NCBI GenBank assembly: GCA_008638375.1
Contig: CM018043.1
Span: 36,007,981-36,071,980, forward strand
Length of the DNA: 64,000 nt
DNA from: Nyssa sinensis
Lineage: Eukaryota; Streptophyta; Magnoliopsida; Cornales; Nyssaceae
Reading direction: 5' to 3'
Shown one piece after another: positions 10,100-20,869 of the stretch (within the stretch, counting starts at the first letter, position 1; each line of letters opens with the position of its first letter). Both the position numbers and the translations under genes were made by a program. Below the pieces are notes generated by a model that was not told where the DNA came from, ran no database searches, and saw only the letters and a list, made by a program, of their open reading frames with translations.

Positions 10100-10640
10100 T
10101 TGGATGGACTGGATCATAGGATCTGTGTGTTAAAGATGGACCAGGCTCGGAAGACCTGTGCATTATAGATGGACCAAGTCCTAAGACTTGTGCATTATAG
10201 ATGGACTAAGTACGAAGACTTGTACATTATGGACCAGGCTCTAGAGGCCTGCGCATTATAGATGGACCAAGTGCTAAGACTTGTACATTATGGACCAGGC
10301 TTTGGAGGCCTGTGCATTATAGATGGACCAAGTACGAAGACTTGTACATTATGGACCAGGCTCTGGAGGCCTGTGCATTATAGATGGACTAAGTACTGAG
10401 ACTTGTACATTATGTACCAGGCTCTAGAGGCCTGTGCATTATAGATGGACCAAGTACTAAGACTTGTACATTATGGACCAGGCTCTAGAGGCCTGTGCAT
10501 TATAGATGGACCAAGTACAGAGACTTGTACATTATGGACCAGGCTCTGAAGGCCTGTGCATTATAGATGGACCAAGTGCTAAGACTTGTACATTATGAAC
10601 CATGCTCTAGAGGCTTGTGCATTATAGATGAACATTCTAT
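10100..10640. repeat. 61-bp tandem array in RT-A
   Basis: About eight units of 61 bp. Each is made of two related halves, one with GGACCAAGTACTAAGACTTG and one with GGACCAGGCTCTAGAGGCCT, and each half ends in a GTRCATTAT-type motif. The array sits between integrase and antisense gene 2. Half-units share TGGACCA and CATTA, so the 61-bp unit probably arose from an older unit of about 30 bp. Confidence 0.9.
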
Positions 10641-10696
10641 GGAAGTAAAAGAAAGAAACATCTCTATTGATAATACTTCCGTAAATGTTCCACGTT

Positions 10697-11933
10697 CTAT
10701 GGCTTAGGAATAGGCTTCCCAGTCATGTCTTTTAGCCAGTAGGTGATAGGCCTAACGAGCTTTGTTACTTTGTAGGGGCCTTCCCAGTTTGGTGACAGCT
10801 TTCCTATAGTGGGATCCTTAGTGTTTTGAAAAACTCTTTTTAAGACAAGGTCCCCGACTTGAAAGGTGACCGTCTTGAGCCCCACCTTGGATTTGTCGAC
10901 CATTCTCTGCTGGTAGGCTTCCATCTTGATACTGGCTTGGTCTCTTCTTTCTTCAAGCAAATCCAAATTTTCCATCAACTGCTGATCATTGGATTCTTGC
11001 TCAAAGGCTTCAGTCCTCAGGGTTGGCATACCGATCTCAACCGGAATTACTACTTCTGTATCGTAAGCCAGTGGGAAAGGAGTTTCAGAGGTGGGGGTTC
11101 TTCTGGTTGTTCTGTAGGCCCAAAGAACTCTAGGGAGTTCCTTTGCCCACTTTCCTTTGGCCTGTTCCAACCTTTTCTTTAACCCGTCAAGGATCGTTCG
11201 GTTGGTGACCTCTGCTTGCCCATTTGCTCGTGGATGGCCTAGAGAGGCAAAGTGTTGCCTGATGTTGAGATTTTCACAGAATTTCTTGAAGCCTTTACCA
11301 GTGAATTACGTCCCATTGTTAGAGATAATCACACGTGGTATGCCGAACCTGCAAACAATGTTCTTCTAGGTGAAGCTCTCAACTTCCTTTTCTGTGATAT
11401 GTGTTAGAGGTTCAGCTTCGGCCCACTTAGAGAAGTAGTCGATGGCTACCAAGAGGTACTTCCTGTTTGGTGGTGCCCTTGGTAATGGCCTCACGATGTC
11501 CATCCCCCACTGAGCAAAGGGCCAAGGGCTTGGAATCGGGATGAGCTCGTGATGAGGCCGGTGTTGATATGGGGCAAACCTTTGGCATTTGTCGCACTTC
11601 TGGACATACTCCTTAGCCTGCTAGGCCAGTAATAGCCCTGAGACAGAGCTCAGTGAGCTATAGTTCTGCCCCATTATGGTTCCCGCAAATTCCCTCGTGT
11701 ATTTCGGCCAAGACATATTGTGATTCTTCTAGAGCCAAGCATTTTAACAGAGGTTGAGAATAAGACCATCTGTAAAGCTTGTTGTTTAGGATCAGGTACC
11801 GAGCCGCTCTGATTCGGATTCTCCTGGCTTTGTTTTTGTCTTTTGGGAGGAGCCCGGATTGTAGGTACTGGCGGATTGGAGTCATCCAGTTTTGAGGCTG
11901 TTTGGCAATTTGAGCAACTTGGGCTTCCTCTGT
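10697..11933 (-). pseudogene. RT-A integrase, broken
   Basis: Minus-strand remnant of Tat-type integrase. The N-terminal part (11933 down to 11658) reads TTEEAQVAQIAKQPQNWM, then RYLILNNKLYRW, then IHEGICGNHNGAEL, which holds the first His pair of the HHCC zinc site. The central catalytic core (about 11650-11180) is split by stops and frameshifts. The C-terminal part (11170-10697) is intact: ELPRVLWAYRTTRRTPTSET, then the coiled EERRDQASIKMEAYQQRM segment, and FQVGDLVLKRV...NWEGPYKV, the usual C-terminal DNA-binding fold. Its N-terminus abuts the LTR-3 insertion. It once carried out cDNA insertion; the present copy cannot be functional. Confidence 0.85.
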
Positions 11934-12371
11934 TGTCACATCTCGAACCCCACCCTACGCGGATGTCGAGGACGTGATGCCAGTCAGCCGCCACGCGACC
12001 AACCGAAGGCAATTTCTGAACTTTTCAGTGAATTGCACTCCGACTGTAGGGTCAAATGCAGCGGAATTTAAAAACTTTTTTTTTGTCAAGGGAATGCAAC
12101 TCATGTATTCACTATAAGGTTATGTACCACAAAACCAGTCTAAAATCCAACAGCTAACAATTCTAACCTCAGAGCATATCTATAATCCGACATATAACAA
12201 CAGAGCAGAACTATAATCTCTAGAGTACCGTTTAAATCCATGAGCCATGTTTATATCTAGTACATATCAGTCAAGTTAGTCGTATTACATCACTCACCTG
12301 ATTAAACAGATTCAATCCTCAGTAATCCAGTCTCCACAGATCAGTGCCGTCAGATCCAACAGATATTATTC

Positions 12372-14155
12372 CTGAAAAATGTTAGGGAATGGGGTGAGCT
12401 TCGAAAAGCCCAATGAGTAACACAGGTTCCCTGTCAAGGGTTTCAAAACCATTTCTTGTTTACAAAGCACAAGGGTAGTTCAGTTGTTTCTGAAATAGCA
12501 GTTTTATAAATCTACTTTAAATGCAGTTTCAGTAAAATAAAACAGGACTGAACTAAACGGAACAACAAATCAGAACAGACGGAACAGTGCATGATGCCAA
12601 TATCAATGAGAGTATAGGCAATTAATTCAAATATCAGAACAGATCAGTACTGGGCGAAACATAACAGGGCATAACAATAATATATCAGTTAGGCGCGTAA
12701 TCAAGCCTACTTATGCCAGACCGCTCATAATCAGAATGGTACCCAGAGTCAGACACATCATAGCAGAACAAAATCAGATAGACCATAAAATAGAACAAGA
12801 CAGACCGAACAAAATAATAGTAGGACGGGACAAAATCATGCCGCGTACAATACAGTATAAAAGTTTGCATTTAAAAACATGCATTCAAACAGTTTAACTT
12901 TTAAAACCGTACAGTGCATCAAAATACAGTATCTATGCAGTAACTTATATACCAAGTCAAGAATTCGGACAGATCATAACGGAACTGGACATGACGGAAA
13001 CAAACGAAACAATATCAATCAGGACAAGTCATATCGAAACTGAATATGACGAAAATAAACGAAACAATATCAATCAGGACAAGTCATATCGGAACTGAAC
13101 ATGACGGAACAAAACGAAACAATATCAATTAGGACAAGTCATATCGAAACTGAATATGACGGAAACAAAATGAAACAATATCAATCAGGACAAGTCATAT
13201 CGGAACTGAACATGATGGAACAAAATGAAACAATATCAATCAGGACAAGTCATATCGGAACTGAACATGACGGAACAAAATGAAACAATATCAATCAGGA
13301 CAAGTCATATCGGAACTGAACATGACGGAACAAAACGAAACAATATCAATCAGGACAAGTCATATCGAAACTGAATATGACGGAAACAAAATGAAACAAT
13401 ATCAATTAGGACAAGTCATATCGGAACTGAACATGACGGAACAAAATGAAACAATATCAATCAGGACAAGTCATATCGGAACTGAACATGACGGAACAAA
13501 ATGAAACAATACATCAATTAGAACAAGTCATATCGGGACTGAACATGACAGAACAAAACGAAACAATATCAATCAGGACGAGTCATGTCGGAACTGAACA
13601 TGACGGAACAAAACGAAACAATATCAATCAGGACGAGTCATGTCAGAACTGAACATGACGGAACAAAACGAAACAATACATCAATCAGATCAAGACATAT
13701 CGGAACTGAACATGTCGGAACAAAACGGAACAATACATCTATCAGAACAAGACATATCGGAATTGAACAGGACGGAACAAACTGGTACAATATCAATCAG
13801 GACAAGGCATATGCTACTTTAAATATATGCTTTTTTTTTTTTAAACAGTATAACGTTCAAAACAGTACAGTGCTTCAAAATACAGTATCTAGACAGAACT
13901 TATACACCAATTCAGGAGTCAGGTTTACTCACAAGACGCAACAGTACAGAATAAAACCAGGACAGACCATACAACAGAACAAGACAGACCCGAACTGAAC
14001 AAGAGAGCAGGACAGTACAAAATCATGTTACGTGTAATGCAATATAAAAAAAGTATGCATTCAGACAGTACAGTATACAAAATAGTACAGTAAATCAAAA
14101 TACAGTAACTAGACGGTGTACTTATACACCAAGTCAGAAGTTCCAGGTTACTCAC
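12372..14155 (-). other. Candidate intron inside LTR-3, carrying a minisatellite
   Basis: On the minus strand, the donor TTT/GTGAGTAAC is at 14155 and the acceptor ATTTTTCAG/G at 12372, a span of 1784 bp. The conserved hairpin lies at 12391-12410. The extra length compared with the 0.8-kb versions is due to the tandem array at 12967-13815. Confidence 0.42.
12967..13815. repeat. 55-bp tandem array in LTR-3
   Basis: About 15 units of 55 bp with core AATATCAATCAGGACAAGTC and GGAACTGAACATGACGG. Small length variants occur. The spurious open frames on both strands come from the repeat, not from a gene. Confidence 0.93.
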
Positions 14156-14299
14156 AAACTGTTACGGTTATTTCCTTGCGCAAATAATCTGATAACCTCC
14201 AGATACGTCAGGCATCTCCATGTATATCCTGAACAGTAATCATCAATCATATACAGATTAGAACTCATCCATTCAGGTCTCATTTGTCATCTTAGGTAT

Positions 14300-15560
14300 C
14301 TATCGGTTTACCTAAGATAGCCTAGTAGCCTATCGCCCTCTCATCGGGTTTCATCCGGGGCTATTTTATTCTTAAATTAGGCTCAGCAGTCATCAGGATT
14401 ATAACCCAAGTCATTTAGACTTCAATCGTTATTAGTCAGTTACTTCTTCAGCCTTAGGGGCAAAACGGTCATTTTATCACTCTTGCCCCGGGCCCTGTCA
14501 AGGCCCTCCGAATAGTCTTTATATCTTAAATATAAAGTTCTACGTCTTTTAGACTCCAATCGGTATCAGTTAGGTTCTTATTTTAACCATAGGGCAAAAT
14601 GGTAATTTTGTCATTCTTGCCCCAGACCCAGTCGTGGTTCTTAGAATATCTCATATATTGTATACATGAAGTTGTAAGTCTTTTAGACTTGAATCGCTAT
14701 CAGTTAAGGGCTTACTTAGCCTTAGGGGCAAAATGGTAATTTGTCATTCTTACCCCGGACCCTGTCGTGGTCCTCAGAATGTCCCATATATCTCATATGT
14801 AAATTCTTAAGTCCTTTGGACTTCGTTTGGTATCTGCTTTTGATCATCGGGACACATCGGTCATTTCTCGTTTTACGCATTACTGTCCCGGAGTCTTATT
14901 TAGCCCTTCAGTGTTCATAATTATCCCTATGATAATTTATCAGATCAGTTTGACCTTTATTTGACCTCTACCTTGCACTTACTGTGCTCAGGGGTATTTT
15001 GGTCATTTTACGTTTTGTAAGATTCCGACTCCGAATCATTATTTAATCATGTTTACAGTCTCACCAGTATCTGGGCTTCTATCGCTATCAATTTCGTCCC
15101 AATCGGACTTCATTTGGGCTTCGTACAGTATCAGGGGTAATTTGGTAATTTCACGTGTCATATTTTTCGGCACGTCAGTTCATAAAATGGACCTCACCAT
15201 TGGGTCCAGAGTGTTCGACATAATTAAGTTGGACTATCTGTTATGTTCAATTGACCCTGGGAAGCATCAGGGGCAGTATGGTCATTTACACTTTATGTGT
15301 CTGTATTTTTCGGGACTTCAGTTCGTTAAACGGACCTCACCGTTGAGTTCAGAACGCTCGACATAGTCAGAATAGACTGTCTTTTATTTTTATTTGGGTC
15401 TGGTGCCATCAGGGGCAGTACAGTAATTTATCACTTACAAGTTTGTATTTTTCGGTACTGTATTTCCAAAATCGGACTGTACCATTGAGTCCAGAATGTT
15501 TGAAATAGTGAAAATACACTATTTATTTGCTTTATTTGGACTCCGTTTGACATAATTAAT
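14300..15560. repeat. Degenerate 110 to 145-bp modules in LTR-3
   Basis: Successive modules contain GGGGCAAAATGGTAATTT with TCTTGCCCCGGACCCTGTCG, and further right TTTTTCGGGACTTC with GGACCTCACCATTGGGTCC. The same modules, in matching order, occur in LTR-5 (36310-37640) and inverted in LTR-6 (32560-33720). Single or double copies occur in LTR-1, 7, 8, 11 and 12. Confidence 0.75.
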
Positions 15561-16048
15561 GCCCAGGGGTAAAATCGTAATTTTACCTATTTAATAAAAT
15601 AATAAAATAATTATTTTATTATTTAATTTCTTTAGCAGGGGCTTAAATGTACAAGATTTTCAGAAACTGGGCCAGAACCGGATATTCAGAAGGTTTTGGG
15701 GTCACAGTGCAATTTATAAAAGTTCTGGTTTTAATTTTCTTTCAATTAAGCCCCTGGACCGTTAGGTTTACCAAGCCAAACCCTAGACCGGTCCAAACCC
15801 TTGGTGAACCAGCCGGTTCACCTTTCTTCAGAAAATCGGGATAACATATCCCTCATATTCCAATTTCAGTCCCTATCCGTGTTTATGTCATGCCCCAATT
15901 CAATTTCTAATTTTATTTCTGTGTTACCAAACAGTCGGATTCCAGAATTTTAAAACACTAAAACCAAAACTGTGCCGTTTCATTAATGCGGTGGCCAGTT
16001 CATACGTCGACACGTGTGTGAGTTAGTTCGGTGGGTTTGGACGTGTTG

Positions 16049-16073
16049 GACGAGTCGACTCGGTCGACTCGTC
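16049..16073. promoter_or_regulatory. Perfect 11-bp inverted repeat next to a G-box in LTR-3
   Basis: The arms GACGAGTCGAC and GTCGACTCGTC are separated by TCG. A G-box CACGTG lies at 16011-16016. Comparable pairs occur in LTR-1, LTR-5 (38045-38105) and LTR-6 (28582-28601). This suggests a binding site in the upstream part of the LTR. Confidence 0.4.
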
Positions 16074-17205
16074 GTCTTCTTCACCAACTAGTGTACTGTT
16101 GCCCTAATTTACAGAGAATTTCTCTTTCAATTTCGTGGCAATTTAGACACGATTTCTTGCTGATTTCAATCCCAATGGGTTTCTGCACTTCATATCCAAC
16201 CTTTAACATCCATTTTGAGCTTCGAATCGAGCTCTAGGCAAGTCTGTTTTGAAAACGATAATTTGGTCTGCAACTGGCCCTAGGGCTCTCGGTTTTGGTC
16301 CGTTTTCTCTGAAATCAGTTGCTTTGTGACCCTTGCATTAGGGGCTTCAAGTCACCATCAACAAAATCCAGTTTAGGGGTCGATTTTAGGGTCTGGGTTT
16401 CAAACCCGAGACCTGCAACTTCGGTTTTGAGGGTTTAAATCAGCGTTCTAGGGTCGCGGAACAGTGGTTTTAGGACCCTTAGGATGTCTAGATCAGGTTC
16501 AGTGTGTCAGAAATCAGTTTGATTGCAGCTGATTCAGACCTGCATATTCGAGGTCATCCATGGCTGCCTGGGCTCGGTTTGGTGTTTCCTACCCTATTCG
16601 ACCCTTCCAATTAATCTAGAACAGCTCTAGAGTCTCTTAGGAGCATATATATATGGTTTTTATGGACCTAAACTTATCAGAACAGTATTGAAACCTAAAC
16701 AGGAAATTTTTGCAGTTTTTTGGATTTTTACCTCTTAAGCAGTAGCTGCTCTCCTTGGCTCGGTTCAGGCTTGTTCATGGCTGTTGTTCTAGTGCAGTTG
16801 TGCCCTCAGTCCTCCTCTTTGTGCATCACATTGAAGACATACACATGCATGTGTACACCAAATTGCATATACCATGCTATACACACCATGCTTGACCTCA
16901 CATGGTTTCCCTCTCTTAACAGATCAGTCCTCCCAACAGTTTTTGATTTCTGAATATTTAGTTCACACCCTTGTTGTTGTAGAGATCCCTAGTTCATGTG
17001 TATATTAATGTACACTTATACACATACATAATCATACATGTAGGGTCTAGGTCTAATTGTAGACACTTGAGATGTGATGATGAGGCTGAAGTGTAGGGGT
17101 TTAGGTCATGATGGAGGTTTTGCATGTAACCTCATTGGTCAGTTTGGGAGGTGGCCCCACCAGAATTCTGGTTTATATACCTTTCATTGTATATTTGTAC
17201 ACAAA

Positions 17206-17288
17206 GACAGTAGTAGCCCAGTTGGTAATTTTTTTTTGATGAGGTTCTTTCTACTCAAAGGTCAAGGGTTCAATTCCTTTGGCCTCCC
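17206..17288 (+). other. tRNA-like sequence (A and B boxes), antisense in LTR-3
   Basis: A-box-like TAGCCCAGTTGGTAA at 17213-17227 and B-box-like AGGGTTCAATTCC at 17265-17277, about 40 bp apart, followed by TTTGGCCTCC. It runs opposite to the LTR. The anticodon arm is not convincing, so it is a tRNA-derived relic or internal Pol III promoter rather than a working tRNA gene. Confidence 0.5.
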
Positions 17289-17696
17289 ATTTGGCCATTT
17301 TTTCCATATTTTCGGTTAAGGCCACGTTTGGTTGCACAGTAATTCAATTTTCAATATTTGCTACATAACTTTCATTCCGTAGCTCCTTTTTCGATGCGGT
17401 TTCTTCCGAGAGCTTCATAATTCAGTTCGCTTCAGTGTCAGAGGTTCCATGTCATTTATTAATCATTTGGGATTTTCGGGGTTAACTAATTCGGGTTCCG
17501 TTAGTGTTAAAACGACATTATTTTACTGATTTAACCAGAAATTTGGATTCGGGTAAGGTACCCTTCCCACCTGACATTTTCTTTATTTAATCGGTCTATG
17601 GCGACCGTCGAGATTATGATTAATTCCCTAAATCATTCTGTAAGTCGGTATTAATTAATAATTATTAATTTTGCGGGATCGGGGTGTTACATCTGT

Positions 17697-18149
17697 GCTA
17701 GGTCCTGGATGGTAGGAGATTTTTATTGTGGAGTTTGCTTCAGATTTCAGGCGGCACGCCATGTTAGCCAAAGCATCTGCTCTGCGGTTCTGGCTTCTTT
17801 CAATTTTCTAGATAGTGAATGTTTAAAAGGAATGCTTCAAGTGGTTCACCAATTCGGAGTACCGAAGGATTCTATCATTTTTAATGGAAAATTCTCCCAG
17901 GATTTGGCTTACCACCAGTTGGGAGTCTGAGAAGACTTTGAGGTTCTGAACCTCACATTCCTGGGCCAACTTGATGCCTAAGATTAGGGCTTCATATTCT
18001 GCTTTCTTGTTCGAAGCTTTGAATCCCAGGCTGACTGCTTTTTCTGACGTGAGCCCATTAGGGGACTGTAGTACTAGGCTTACTCCTGAACCTTGATCGG
18101 TTGACGACCCATCGATGTAGAGCAGCCAGGTTCCCGAGGTTTCGATGAG
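17697..18149 (-). pseudogene. RT-A second RNase H-like domain
   Basis: Continues the pol frame on the minus strand after a TAA at 18150-18152. It reads WLLYIDGSSTDQGSG, then SEKAVSLGFKASNKKAEYEA, then LKVFSDSQLVVSQILGEFSI, with the D...E...D order of RNase H folds. A second, archaeal-like RNase H after the gypsy RNase H is a known mark of the Tat group. It has stops near 17820-17840 and ends at the LTR-3 insertion point after YHPGPSTD. Confidence 0.75.
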
Positions 18150-19703
18150 TTATGCCTTGTCTTGAAGTGCCGGGGTGAACTCGGCAACAAAATCAGCCAA
18201 GGCCTGCCCTTTGATGGAGTTTCGAGGCACGTATGACATGTCGAATTCCCCTAGCTCCACAGACCATTTCACTAATCTTTCCGATACCTCAGGTTTCCTC
18301 AGTATTGACTTTAGAGGATAGGCAGTTGGGATTTCAATTGGATGGGCTTGGAAATAAGGTCGGAGCTTTCGAGCTGATATGACCAAGGCATAGGCTAGCT
18401 TTTTTACTTCTGGATATCTTTTTTCTGTGTCAAGTAGTGCCCTACTGACGTAGAATATGGGCCTCTGTACTCCTCTGTCCCGTCTAACTAATGCGGAGCT
18501 GACCGCGTTTTCAGAGACTGCAAGGTACAAGAGCAGCTTTTCTCTCTGTACTGGTTTTGACAGAAGCTCTGGAGAGGATAGATACTCCTTTAGTTCTTGA
18601 AAAGCTTTCTCGCATTCTTCCGTCCACTGTAAAGCCTTGTTACCCTTCAAAGCTTTGAAGAAAGGTAGGCAGCGATCAGTGGATTTGGAGATAAATCTGC
18701 TTAGTGCCGCGATTCTGCCATTCAGTGCCTGAATCTCCTTTCTGGTTCTTGGTGACTTCAGTCTAATCAGAGCTTGGATCTGAGTGGGGTCTGCTTCGAT
18801 ACCCCTCTGAGAGACAATGTATCCCAAGAATTTTCCCTTCGTAACCCCAAAGGTACATTTCGAGGGGTTGAGCTTCATCTTGTGCTGTTTGAGGATATCA
18901 AAGGTCTGGGCTAAGTGCTGGAGGTGACTACCTTTCTGCAGACTTTTGACCAGCATGTCATCGATGTATACCTCCATGGTACTGCCGAGTAGTGGGCTGA
19001 ACATCTTGTTCACCAACCACTAGTAAGTGGCTCCAGCGTTCTTCAAACCAAAAGACATTACTTTGTAGCAGTGGAGACCTCGTTCAGTTATGAAGGCTGT
19101 CTTCTCTTGATCTGGAGGGTACATTTGAATCTGGTTGTACCCAGAGTAGGCATCCATGAAGCTCATGAGCTCATGCCCCGCAGTGGCGTCAACCAATTGA
19201 TCTATCCTTGGCAGTGGAAAGTTGTCTTTGGGGCACGCCTTATTGAGGTCTGTATAATCAACGCAGACTCTCCACTTGCCATTCTTCTTCTTGACCAGGA
19301 CGGTATTGGCTAGCCACTCGGGATAGAACACTTCTCGTATCATCCTGGCTTCAAGCAACCTCTGGACTTCTTCATTTATAACCCGATGCCGTTCAGAAGC
19401 AATCGGTCTTCTTTTCTGTCTGACTGGTGGATGATCTGGATCCACCATCAACTTGTGAGTTATGAGGCTAGGGTCTATACCCTCCATGTTTCTGGTCTCC
19501 CAAGCAAATATAGAGAGGTTGTCTTTCAGAAATCTGACTATCTTCTCCTGCTCCGTGTACGTCAGATTTGGGCCGATGTATAAATAATGCCTCTCTGATT
19601 CTGAACTGACCAACACTTTGATGGGCTCGCCAACAGGTTTGGCTCGGCTGTCTCGTCCCCTTGGGCTCAAGGGTTCTTCAATGCTGGATAGGCAACCTTC
19701 CAC
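18150..19703 (-). pseudogene. RT-A reverse transcriptase and RNase H
   Basis: Minus-strand pol. RT (19703-about 18900) shows VRQKRRPIASERHRVINEEV, VCVDYTDLNKACPKDNFPLP, FMDAYSGYNQIQM, the FGLKNAGATY block and the YIDD catalytic box (MEVYIDDMLVKS). It is followed by the connection and RNase H region (GKFLGYIVSQRGIEADPTQI, then YPEVKKLAYALVISARKLRP, to FDMSYVPRNSIKGQALADFV). An in-frame TAG at 19018-19020 (former Gln of ATYQR) splits RT just before YIDD. The next frame resumes at 19016 in register. It is Tat/Retand-like by sequence. It is dead by nonsense mutation but well preserved. Confidence 0.93.
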
Positions 19704-19757
19704 CTCGGGAGTGTGGGTGAGAACTGGATCTGCACAGTCCCGAGTGTACTGTAATTG

Positions 19758-20762
19758 CTATTTGGTGGCCTTCTCCTTGAGTGCAATAGCATGGCACTCC
19801 CGGGAGGTTGGCTGACACCCTCTGACAGAGTGAACGTTCTGGTTGTGGACATACTTCAGACACTGATGGAGGGTCGAGGTGACCGCTCCTATCTGGTGCA
19901 ACCAAGGTCTCCCGATTATGACGTTGTAGGGAGATTTCATATTCAACACCATGTACTCTGAGATGGTGGTCTTCTGCCCTTCACCCTCTCCTACAGTAGT
20001 AGGAAGGTCGATTCTCCCCAAGGGAGTGCTAAGATTGCCATCAAAAGCTACCATTACGGCAATGGCGGGCTTGACGTTGTCGTGGTCCATTCCCATCTGT
20101 TTAAGTGGCTCATGGAACAGTATGTTGACGAAGCTGCCAGTATCGACCAGGACTCTCTTGATCTCGAAATTGGCAATTTTGAGAGTGATGACTAGGGCAT
20201 CACTGTGAGGGCAGTGTACCCCCACTAGGTCCTGTTCGGTGAATTGGATCTCCGGTGCTGGCTTGAATCTCTTTTCAATGTTGGAGATCTGCAATATGTT
20301 CGGGGCAGCTCTAGCCTCCCGAGCATATCTCTTTCTTGCCTTGTTGGACATTCCTGTAATAGGGGAGTCAGCATAGAAGACGTAGATGACATGGTTGTTC
20401 GGTCTCTGAGGCTCGTTTCGTCCTTCCCTATGCTCTTGCCTCTGCTCGGGACTCTGGTCTGGCCGTTGTTGAGGCTTGTCTTCTTGGGGGTTCTGCCTTC
20501 CGTCCTGCTTGACGAACTCCCGAAGACGCCCCTTCTTTATGAGTTGCTCTATCTCATACCGGAGGGTCCTGCATGAGTTAGTCGTATGTCCATGATCTTT
20601 ATGAAAATTACAGTACTTACTTTGGTCCCAAAGACTGGGATCTCCTTTGATTGGTTCTGGCCACCTCAGGTTCTCCCGATTTCGAATCTGATGGAGTACC
20701 TGGTTCGGTGTCGTGTTCAAAGGAGTGAAGTTAGTGAACTCCCTTGGTCCGGAATTGTACAC
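19758..20762 (-). pseudogene. RT-A gag C-terminus and aspartic protease
   Basis: In frame with RT, ending at a stop near 19758. The N-terminal part contains YCNFHKDHGHTTNSC, a zinc-knuckle-like motif typical of Tat gag, followed by IEQLIKKGRLREFVK and a charged linker (QQRPDQSPEQRQEHREGRNE). The protease part shows VLVDTGSFVNILFHEPL with the catalytic DTG, then YNVIIGRPWLHQIGAV. It would mature the polyprotein. The upstream link to gag is broken by two stops near 20870-20885, both explained by CAG to TAG changes. Confidence 0.9.
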
Positions 20763-20869
20763 AACTCTGGGTGCTGTTTTCTTCTCTGGGCTCTTGGCCC
20801 TCTTATTGCTGGAGTCTCTTCTGTGGTCCTCCTTCTTGTGATCCTCCCTCTTTGGATTATCCCTCTGGG

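Larger units (their letters stand above)
11934..17691 (-). mobile_element. LTR-3: 5.76-kb solo giant LTR in RT-A pol
   Basis: Bounded by TGTCACATCTCGAACCCC (left) and CGGGGTGTTACA (right), with a perfect 5-bp TSD TCTGT at 11929-11933 and 17692-17696. Read on the minus strand, it starts TGTAACACCCCG and ends GATGTGACA. No gag or pol frame and no second LTR is seen inside, so a solo LTR is the simplest reading. It shares its whole layout with LTR-6 (about 5.86 kb without its insert). Internal features are a 55-bp array, 130-bp modules, G-box and palindrome, and a tRNA-like sequence. It separates RNase H from integrase of RT-A. Confidence 0.85.

Noticed and set aside
10100..10640. Possible CRISPR array
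   Set aside because: Units are contiguous without unique spacers, and the context is a plant retrotransposon.
13101..13998. Series of open frames with repeated MTEQNETISIRTSH-type peptide
   Set aside because: They come from the 55-bp tandem array of LTR-3; frames change from unit to unit and no start or promoter context is present.
11934..17691. LTR-3 as a complete retrotransposon or LARD
   Set aside because: No internal LTR pair, PBS or PPT was seen, and the equally long LTR-6 has the same ends; a solo LTR is simpler, though a LARD cannot be fully excluded.
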